Part shown: one piece after another, positions 56,521 through 64,000 of the stretch | Layout of the letters: each line of letters opens with the position of its first letter | Numbering within the stretch: position 1 is the first letter of the stretch | Assembly (NCBI GenBank): GCA_027405735.1 | Contig: JAPEHQ010000025.1 | Coordinates: 62,001-126,000 of the forward strand | Direction of reading: 5' to 3' | Origin: Mucor racemosus | Taxonomy: Eukaryota; Mucoromycota; Mucoromycetes; Mucorales; Mucoraceae | DNA length: 64,000 nt | The notes under the pieces: model-generated | What the model saw: only the letters and a program-made list of their open reading frames with translations | Databases searched by the model: none | What the model was told of the DNA's origin: nothing | Position numbers and translations under genes: made by a program

Positions 56521-57066
56521 ATAGTTGCTGTAAAAATTATATCTATAAACATATTTACAAATAATAATAGTCGTAAATGTATTGGCTCTTGCATTTATTG
56601 CTCTACATCAACAACGACGTATTGAATTGTATTGTCTATAATCTATATTAATAAAAGCAAATGTAATTTAAGAACCCATTGATTTATCGAGACTTTGTAA
56701 ATTAAAATCAACGTAAAAAGTACCGTTTATTAGAATGAGTTAAATATGGGTTTATATAGTTATTGGGATTGTGTAATAAGATCTAATGGACAGGGATCCA
56801 TTAGATGCGACAATAATTAGATATTATTATTAATGTGTATGGATATAACATGTTATGTTTCAGTGGTAATATTGCTATAAGTTATGTTTCATTATTAGTT
56901 CCTGGGTGACAGAAACCAGTTACTGGATATATAAGATCTGCTAGATTTGTCGGAGATCTTCTACATGTCAAATGTTGTAATTCTGATAGATCACCCATTA
57001 TTCCTGTAAAAAAATACAATGGAATTTTGAAAACGACACGATCCCATGTACAAACCAATTTGTGCC
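56521..57066 (+). repeat. R5 repeat, copy a (split by a solo LTR)
   Basis: Matches 61,451-61,680: CATTTATTGCTCTACATCAA, TATAATCTATATTAATAAAA and GTAATTTAAGAACCCAT, then after the inserted LTR CCCATTATTCCTGTAAAA and ATGTACAAACCAATTTGTG. Confidence 0.75.
56680..56993. mobile_element. Solo LTR, family B, 314 bp
   Basis: It begins TGATTTATCGAGAC and ends TTCTGATAGATCA (terminal inverted repeat TGATYTATC). It is flanked by the 5-bp duplication CCCAT (56,675-56,679 and 56,994-56,998). The empty site is seen in R5 copy b (AAGAACCCATTATTCC near 61,600). A TATATAAG box lies near 56,928. No internal coding region or second copy is present in the window. Confidence 0.85.
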
Positions 57067-57386
57067 CAATCGATCAGCTCATTATTATGTTCACAGTCAA
57101 ATTTTATTATTATGCACAAATAGGAATAATGATATGCTTATGGGCAATTCTTCTACTATTATGCATACATAGGATTAATATTATGCGCACGAACAGAATC
57201 TATGATTCTGCACATACAGGCTTTTCGTTATGCTCGCGTGCAGTTTCTTTTGTTGTGCCCATGTGCAGCATCTTGTTATCTTTTTAGCCATTATTCAATG
57301 GGCGCAACAACTCATCAGGCCATAGTGTGCAGCCAACCTAGGCACAACAAAATCATTTTGTGCAGCACAGGTCGGCCGTAGTGCTT
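57067..57386 (-). repeat. Degenerate ~25-bp minisatellite with an R3-like end
   Basis: On the minus strand this block starts CACTACGGCCGACCTGTGCT, like the R3 end (ACTACGGCCGAACTATGCTT at 41,845). It then consists of loosely repeated units around TGTGCRCATAATAATA with about 25-bp spacing. It is GC-richer than its surroundings. The open frame at 57,027-57,287 reads through it and is not credible. Confidence 0.55.
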
Positions 57387-57715
57387 TTATATATGAATCC
57401 TTTAAATTTGTGGTTTTATGGACTCTTCTTGCATCCGGTTGTATCACCTTACACTTTTCAATTTCAATCCGTTATTAGGCTAATAATGTTGTACGTTGTA
57501 TTTATCCTTTACTTAAAATAAGCCTTTGAATAAGTAATAGCAGAAGCAATACAGCCGAAGCTTAGTTTTTGTATGAAATTTCAATACCTGCATCTTATAG
57601 CTGCTTGTAATATTTAAACAGCCGCGTCCGGGCTGTCCGGTAATTTTTCTAGAGGTTTAAAGCTTAGAAATATTATTAGATGGCTGCTTCCGGAGATTGT
57701 TCGGCTTTTTTTGGA
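57387..57715. other. Unassigned stretch up to the LTR
   Basis: No feature recognised. It ends with the TTGGA duplication (57,711-57,715) of the next solo LTR. Confidence 0.35.
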
Positions 57716-58254
57716 TGTTTAGGATACTAACTAAATATTGAGCTGGATTATGTAATATGCAATACTAATAATGAGCGCAGAAGATATGGTTCATCGTATG
57801 TTCTTAATAGGTTATCTGGACATGATCATCAGAGTTAGGAACTGTAAGGAATAATGCATATCAACTTTATTTCAATTATAGAATAAGGTGGAGTGATTAT
57901 ATTATATATTATATTTAGCCTAAGATGATGTGGTATTATTTAAGCTGAGCCAATGTAAAATCTCTACCTGCAATTCACATTGGTTTTTTTCTATTATAAA
58001 GAATATTCTATCTACTTAACTCTGCCTCCTCCTTGTCGGAACTGGTTCTGGCCAATCTATTCCCATCAAAACCTCATACAACTGGTCTTCCAACTTATAA
58101 AATTAAGATTTAACTATCGAATGTTATATCCTATATCCGCGCTCCTAAAACATATAAATAACTGATCTTTATACTCATAGTTTGAAATCTTCATAAACAT
58201 ATCTAGTTCTAATTGTATTTTATTAGCTGGTTATTTTAAGTATATATATAAACA
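57716..58254. mobile_element. Solo LTR, family A, 539 bp
   Basis: Same family as 53,512-54,067: it begins TGTTTAGGATACTAACTAAA and ends TATATATATAAACA, with several indels between copies. It is flanked by its own 5-bp duplication TTGGA (57,711-57,715 and 58,255-58,259), different from that of the other copy, so each inserted independently and later lost its internal region. Confidence 0.9.
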
Positions 58255-58289
58255 TTGGAGGAGTGACCATTGGCAAAAATACGAATCAT

Positions 58290-58690
58290 ATACTATGTTG
58301 TATGCCACCAAGTACCATATGTGTTCACCTTCTACAGTATCAATACATCTTCTTACAACTTATTGAATACGAGATTTATTAAAATGAAAACTCTTGATAC
58401 AAAAGACTCCTAGCATACTAAGTTTATCCAGCAATTACCAATAACGCTTGGATCTCAATTATAACACCATATTATTTTATTCCAGCGGCTAATCAATCAA
58501 GTAGCAATCAAATCGATATCCAACAAGCACATTTAGTACAGCACTGAAACAAGGCAACTCACACGCTCTGTAAGAAAGGTTAAATTATGATTGATCCATT
58601 TAAATCTATGATAAATCACTACCAAACAGATCTAATGGTTCAATAGTGCCTTAACCCTTAAATTACATCTCAGGATCTCAATGCCAATTC
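58290..58690 (+). repeat. R4 repeat, copy b
   Basis: Direct match to 28,997-29,400, beginning ATGTTGTATGCCACCAAG, with small indels. Confidence 0.7.
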
Positions 58691-59830
58691 AATATAAAAG
58701 ACCATACTTTCATATCTAAATAAACGATACCTTGTTTTTATTATGCAGTTGAAGAACTGATTCATTACTCCTTCTCTTTTAATTGTATTCTTTTTTAAGT
58801 ATTATTTATTAAACCTGAAAATATACGACAAGGCTAAACCTTTTCCAATTCTGCGGATCAGCCCTAGAAGTACTTGCCAATGCAACGGGAGGTCATTTGG
58901 ATTCATATCCGTTGAGAAGAACTGATGGGCTTGCTGATATTCGTAGGTGTAAGTAGCAGGTAAACAACGTTTTGCTCGAACTGGCTGAACGTAAAATTAC
59001 CCATGGATGCTGGTAGTATTGGTGTCGAGCAGGGTTTTACCAGAAAAATTTACTAGTATGCATATTATATGCATTAATGAAAAAGGAAAAAGGAAAAAAT
59101 TTGCTAGACATATGCAAAACTTATTAAGAAAAAAAAAAGGAGGATCATATTCGATGAGAAGCAAGGTCATCTGAGATTCCCTTTCGAAATCCATATCCTA
59201 ATATCAAAGGACTTCCCCTTTGGCGTGTTTGAACTCACGAATATGTGTGTCGCACTCAATTTGTAGCGCATACACTACCTTTTAAGCTTGCACTCTCCTT
59301 TGGTCTACAATGTTAATCCGGGTATTTGTGGACATGTACTTGTCAGTTTTTTTCTACTATTTTGGGAAATGCAGCAAATTAAGGTGTATTTTTTCTTTTT
59401 GGAAATGATATTAGAGCTTTCGAGAAATTGGTAATAGATACCATCTAAAAAAAATGCCAATTTTTGATGGAGGTATAGACAAAACTCAATGTTAGTACAT
59501 TAATATTAAGCTGTGCAACACAAAAATTAAATATGGATGAATATAAAGCAATATTTGCCAAAATGGGAGTTAGTATAACATGAGCTACAACGCAGAGAAA
59601 CTCAAGTGATATTCACCAGATGCAGTTCCATTTGGAAATTGAGTTTTTAGGGGTAGAAACACCTAGAAATATAAATTATACTGGATAACCAAAGTACGCA
59701 TTATTTAACAAACTAAATACAGACACCAACTTTCCAATCCACCAGTGTTAAATGCAGATATCAATTGTATAATCTCTACCAATGCGAAATAATTGTATGA
59801 TATACTGTATGAATCAATTAGTTTGACAAT
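58691..59830. other. Unassigned DNA with a tRNA-like relic
   Basis: Contains, on the minus strand at about 59,225-59,310, words resembling a tRNA (AGTTCAAACACG and GGTAGTGTATGCGC) that do not fold properly. No gene is supported. Confidence 0.35.
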
Positions 59831-59936
<106 letters not shown>

Positions 59937-60019
59937 TAGGATCAAGTTTTTAAAGTAATAACAAAAAACTACCAACAGTATACTAGTAAATTGTAATTTA
60001 ATACACTATCGTTAAATAT

Positions 60020-61450
60020 GTCCAAATATTAATGAATCCGAGAAAATACAACTGATAAAAAAATACTGATACTCAATGTAAAACGAGGTCAAGATTGATA
60101 AAAGGCGCATTCATTGTGTGATGGGAATCGCGACATTTTGATAGATAGAAATTACAGAACTAAGATGTTGTGTTTACATCAGAATTTTCAAAAGGGTTCA
60201 AAAGCATTCTTCATTAAACTCAACTAGATGTTGAATACTCACCATATGCGAATAGTATTATTTTGGTTTTTATTTAATTGGTGTATTATTAAAAATCAAG
60301 CTTTTCATAGCTTATAACAATGACAATGGGATGTTTCTGATTTTAGATTGACATTTATTATAAGGCGGGCTGATGACACGTTTGATATTACTGTAAATAA
60401 ACCAGTCAATTTAATTTATGGAATTTAAATGCCAATACCAAGGAACCGTTTGTAAGTACTTAAGTTGGTTCTTCTAGTAAAGTATTGAATAAATTGGCTT
60501 GGGACAAAGAGGATAAAAAGACGGCAATAGGTTTTAGTAATGGTCATATTTATGTTTATGTTTATGCTATTATTGGAAATGTAAGATTAAAGCTCACTGT
60601 AAATTACCTCTAGCACAATAATTATAAAGTAAGATTATATTATCATCAAATAAACTACCACTCAATATTAACACGTATAAACATTTACACTAATAAGCTT
60701 GAATCAAGTGGGTACAGCATCGTAAATTCTTGAAAAAGTTCTCAAGTATTATAAAATCTCTTATGTTTAAGACTTGCAAGGCTTATAAGCGGAATATTAA
60801 TTTTAAAAATTATTTTTGTCCAGATCATCAATTTTGACATTTTTTAATTTTTTTTTCTGATTTTGCAAATCTAGAGTTAATTATACTACCAATTATAAAA
60901 ACAAAAAATATACACATATACAGAATTTAGCACTCTATTTGCTCAATAAAAAATAACAAACATTTTTATTGCGAAATATTACATGAAAATCCTTTAACCA
61001 AAAATCCGTTTTTTGAGCAAAAACACAAAGTTTCATTAATTAACATTTAATATTAAGCTTTTATAAAATCTGTATTAGCTATGACTACAATTTTCTCTCA
61101 CAATGTAGTATATTTCAACGTTGATTTTGGTATCAAAATTTGATTTTTCTGTTTTTTGATAAAAATCATGAGTGCTGGTAAGGATAAAATGAGTCACCGA
61201 AAATGTCCGCTAAAAAGTCTGATTTTTCAGACCATACATGGTTAAATATAAGAAAAGTTATAAAAAAACGCTTTTTTATTTAAAACTTAGATATATACCA
61301 TAGTATAAGAGGCTTAGTCGTTCAATCTTGCTGTCTTGCTATGGGCAATTACAGCATCACTCTACGGGCTCGCTTTTACAATTTCTTAATGAATGTATGA
61401 TATGACAGATGACTTTTCTGGTAGAAAAATGCATGTTTCTATGATAAGTA
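60020..61450 (+). repeat. R1 repeat, copy e, the most complete uninterrupted copy
   Basis: Runs without insertion from AATGAATCCGAGAAAATAC to AAATGCATGTTTCTATG. It serves as the reference for the empty sites of the Tc1 element (CACTCTATTTGCTC near 60,935) and of the MITE (ACACGTTTGATATTAC near 60,380). Confidence 0.85.
60371..60580 (+). pseudogene. Dynein intermediate-chain-like fragment in R1e
   Basis: Decayed version with partial LWNLN- and ALNKLAWDKEDKKTAIGF-type matches and an early stop, ending GGAAAT followed by GTAAGA like the other copies. Confidence 0.5.
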
Positions 61451-61680
61451 AACATTATAGCTAGAAACTCATTTACAAATGATGATAATCGTAAATATAT
61501 TGACTGTTTAATGTATTGCTCTACTACATCAACAACATATTGAATTGTATTATTATTGTATATAATCTATATTAATAAAAGCAACAAATGTAATTTAAGA
61601 ACCCATTATTCCAGTAAAAAATGCAATAGAAATTTGAAAATGACACGATGATCATGTACAAATCAATTTGTATCCATAAA
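61451..61680 (+). repeat. R5 repeat, copy b (uninterrupted)
   Basis: Direct match to 56,521-56,679 plus 56,994-57,066; gives the empty site of the family B LTR. Confidence 0.75.
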
Positions 61681-62680
61681 ATTGCTAGAAGCTTTAAAAT
61701 CCTTTTCAAAATGAAAGCAAAATTTATGTCGTAAATACATAGCATCTTAATTTTAATTAAAATTTGTAGACATACCAATGATTAAAAAACAGAAGTTTTG
61801 CCGTTTTCCAGCATAAAACGTAATGATAAATAATGTAATGTATTCCATCTGGCATATTATTACAGCCAAAATTGTAAAGCTTATGTCCTTATCTGCTGCC
61901 TGTTTACTACTGTCTATCTATAGCACTAGCAACGTATTTATTATTTTAGTAGATTTCATTACATAATAGACTTTATATGCCTACTAACTTGGTCGTCGTA
62001 CAAGTTTTAAAGAAATAAATCTAACGGATAACCTAGCTTAAAACAAACCTCTTCTCATAACACATTTTGTAGCATTTAAAGCGTATAATTGTAGGCATCC
62101 TTTATTCAGAGTTTTGATCACAAAAAATAAGCTTCATTTTTAACATTGACAACACAAACAAAATAAATGAATTAATTTCTTAGAGAGATCAGTAATGATC
62201 CGGAAATTTTTGCAAGCCTAAATAGCAAATCAACTCTTGTAAGCCAAAAGTGGAAAATGATATCTCTATTGATTTGCCCTGTTTGCATATGATGCTTCAA
62301 ACGTTCGTAAAGGAAAATATTCAAACAAACATATTTCTACCTGAATTTGTATTACCAATGCAAACCAATGAAAATTTACATCGTTATTGATTTGCTTACT
62401 TAATCCCATGAATCAAAAAGTAAAGATACGTGTCCAATGTGATTTTTCTTATTGTGAGTTACCAAGCTTTCCCGTTTTTGTGTTGCGGGGGGATATGATA
62501 GTGACACAAACCAAATAACAAACGGTAGAATTGGACGTGGGGAAATTTTTCCATACTACTAGAAGGAGATATAACCAATTAAAGTTACCCGGGAAGAAAA
62601 CTAGAACCCATAAATCCAAAAATTTAGCCTAGTTTATTATATTACCTACCTCTTTTCCCCTTTTTGAAAATATAATAATA
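61681..62680. other. Intergenic before the last gene
   Basis: No credible frame or repeat. The last 200 bases carry a G-rich stretch (GGGGGGAT near 62,488) and a CCTCTTTTCCCC tract 30 bp before the ATG at 62,681, suitable for the promoter and 5' UTR. Confidence 0.4.
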
Positions 62681-63843
62681 ATGTCTACTGAAGCTATTGA
62701 TCAACTTATTCATGCTATTGCCAACATCTCTCATGTTGAGAGACCTTGTCTTGAAAACCAGTTGGTTATCAAAAAGTTAGAAATTGCAAAAGAACCTGTT
62801 GACCAGGAGCACCATGAAGCTCTTTCCAAAATGTAAGTTATTTAGTATGCAAGATGGGCATTTACCGAGAAATCAAACTAAATGGTCTTTATTAGTACTA
62901 TGTGGGAGAATGAGTTGGTTAGTTTGAATTCTTGGACCTTCCAATGGGCTATTATGAAGGTTACTGTAAGTATACTGTAAATTAACAAATAGCTGGATCT
63001 AAATGTGTGATTTATTATGACATAGTGTGGTTTGCAAGCTGAAAAGGACCGTGCCAAGGAAGGCCTCAAGAAGGCAAATGTCCTTGTTGCTGAAACTGAG
63101 AAGAAGGTTCAAGAAGAAAAGGATAAGATTCATGATGTTGAGATCAAAAATGAAAAGTATTCAGTTGATTATAGATCACTTCAAAAATATCGTGAAGACA
63201 TCTCTGTACTGCTGGACAGTGTAAGTGTTTATTTTCTTGAATGTACGCTTTGTTCCTAATTTGATTCTATAACTAACTAGGCATTGACCGGAAGCTTCCC
63301 TAGTGTGCAAACCTTGAGTGAAAATATTGAAGAAATTAAAAAGAACTCTGCAGAGGTAAAAATAATAATAGTAATCATCATGTGGAGGATGTTACTAAAT
63401 AAAATTTATAGAAATTTGAAAAAATTTCCAAGCTTGACAAGGTCAAGGAACTTCTTAAAGGTGCCGATTTTGCTTTATTAGAAGCTATTCTTGAATTGCG
63501 TCAGTCATCTGTTAAGGAACATTTAATGGGTGAGGGTAAAGTTTATTTCCCTCAAGTAGCTTATGATTGCCTTACTCAAGCCCGCGAAGAATATCCCGAA
63601 CTTCCCGGATTCAAATCACCTACGGAATATGTTAATGAAGCAGATAATACTGGAGCATACTATTCTCCCATGCAAAAATATTTATGGGATGTTCGTCGCA
63701 GATTAAGTGAACTTGTTTTATGGTGTGATAATGAAGCACTTGCTCAATTAACAGAAGAAACTGAAATCCAAATCGAACTTGGATCTAAAATTGATGAATA
63801 TAACTTTGAAAGACGTAGAATCATCAAAGAAGGCTTAAATTAA
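62681..63843 (+). CDS. Five-exon coiled-coil protein of unknown function
   Basis: Exons 62681-62832, 62896-62965, 63026-63220, 63281-63355 and 63412-63843 (307 aa); all GT-AG and in phase. It starts MSTEAIDQLIHAIANISH. A long charged helix spans about residues 80-135 (AEKDRAKEGLKKANVLVAET), followed by KFEKISKLDKVKELLKGADF and a compact C-terminal part with VKEHLMGEGKVYFPQVAYDC and PMQKYLWDVRRRLSELVLWC. The C-terminal 140 residues look like a folded helical domain. No signal peptide or membrane segment is present. I do not recognise the family; a cytoplasmic structural or adaptor role is only a guess. Confidence 0.8.
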
Positions 63844-64000
63844 AGCAAAACTTTTACATAGTATTATATCCTTTTATCTATCTCACTAATTATTGCAATA
63901 AATTAAAAATAAAAAAAAATGAAAGCTCTTTAATAATAATAATAATAATAGTAGTAGTAAGGTATATATATTACACTTTAATCAACGTCGTTACTTTGAC

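Noticed and set aside
57027..57287. 86-codon frame in the minisatellite
   Set aside because: Open only because of the repeat composition; no homologous frame at the related R3 ends.
53512..58254. One LTR retrotransposon bounded by the two family A LTRs
   Set aside because: The LTRs have different 5-bp duplications, and the DNA between them consists of R3, R1, R5, another LTR and a minisatellite, with no gag or pol.
59225..59310. Second tRNA gene on the minus strand
   Set aside because: It has tRNA-like words but the T arm lacks the closing C61 and the acceptor ends do not pair; at most a relic.

Overview
The window is AT-rich nuclear DNA of a filamentous, early-diverging fungus. Mucoromycota (Mucorales-like) is my best guess, from the AT-rich codons, the 42-87 bp introns with GTAAGT-type donors, and the gene set (Osh3-like OSBP, LONRF, Asteroid-like nuclease, Rrn7, Tfb5, Bfr2, kinesin-4, SH3-RasGEF). 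No species can be named from the sequence alone. I worked out splice structures by hand. In each fully assembled multi-exon model the exon lengths sum to a whole number of codons.

Layout. 1-20.6 kb is a compact gene block: a tRNA-Tyr with an intron, three tandem penta-EF-hand (PEF) genes, a GOLD-PH-FFAT-ORD oxysterol-binding protein, an Asteroid/XPG-like nuclease, a double-RING Lon-domain protein, and then Rrn7, Tfb5 and Bfr2. 20.6-32.5 kb is an island of nested repeats holding an intact 3,041-bp Tc1/mariner-type transposon with a 691-aa transposase. 32.5-39.65 kb holds a small coiled-coil gene, a Cdc25-type RasGEF and an MFS DHA1 exporter. 39.65-42.7 kb is a second repeat patch. 42.9-50.1 kb holds an orphan PD-(D/E)XK-like gene, an acidic low-complexity protein, a tiny spliced gene head-to-head with a kinesin-4, and that kinesin. 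50.1-62.6 kb is a gene-free repeat graveyard: a hAT-like MITE, three solo LTRs with target-site duplications, a captured dynein-intermediate-chain-like gene fragment, and a 106-bp TAA microsatellite. 62.68-63.84 kb is a five-exon gene of unknown function.

Five dispersed repeat families recur. I call them R1 (about 1.4 kb, carrying the dynein-like exon fragment), R2 (about 2 kb, including an inverted pair flanking the transposon island), R3, R4 and R5. Their mutual interruptions give a relative chronology. R1 was present before the Tc1 element and the MITE jumped into separate copies of it. R3 and R5 were present before solo-LTR elements landed in them. The intact transposase frame and clean TA duplication mark the Tc1 element as a recent arrival.

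Functional themes. Rrn7 (Pol I initiation), Tfb5 (TFIIH) and Bfr2 (pre-rRNA processing) lie within 4.2 kb, with Tfb5 and Bfr2 sharing a 226-bp divergent promoter. The three PEF genes point to calcium-responsive adaptor diversification by tandem duplication, with progressive decay of the fifth EF-hand.
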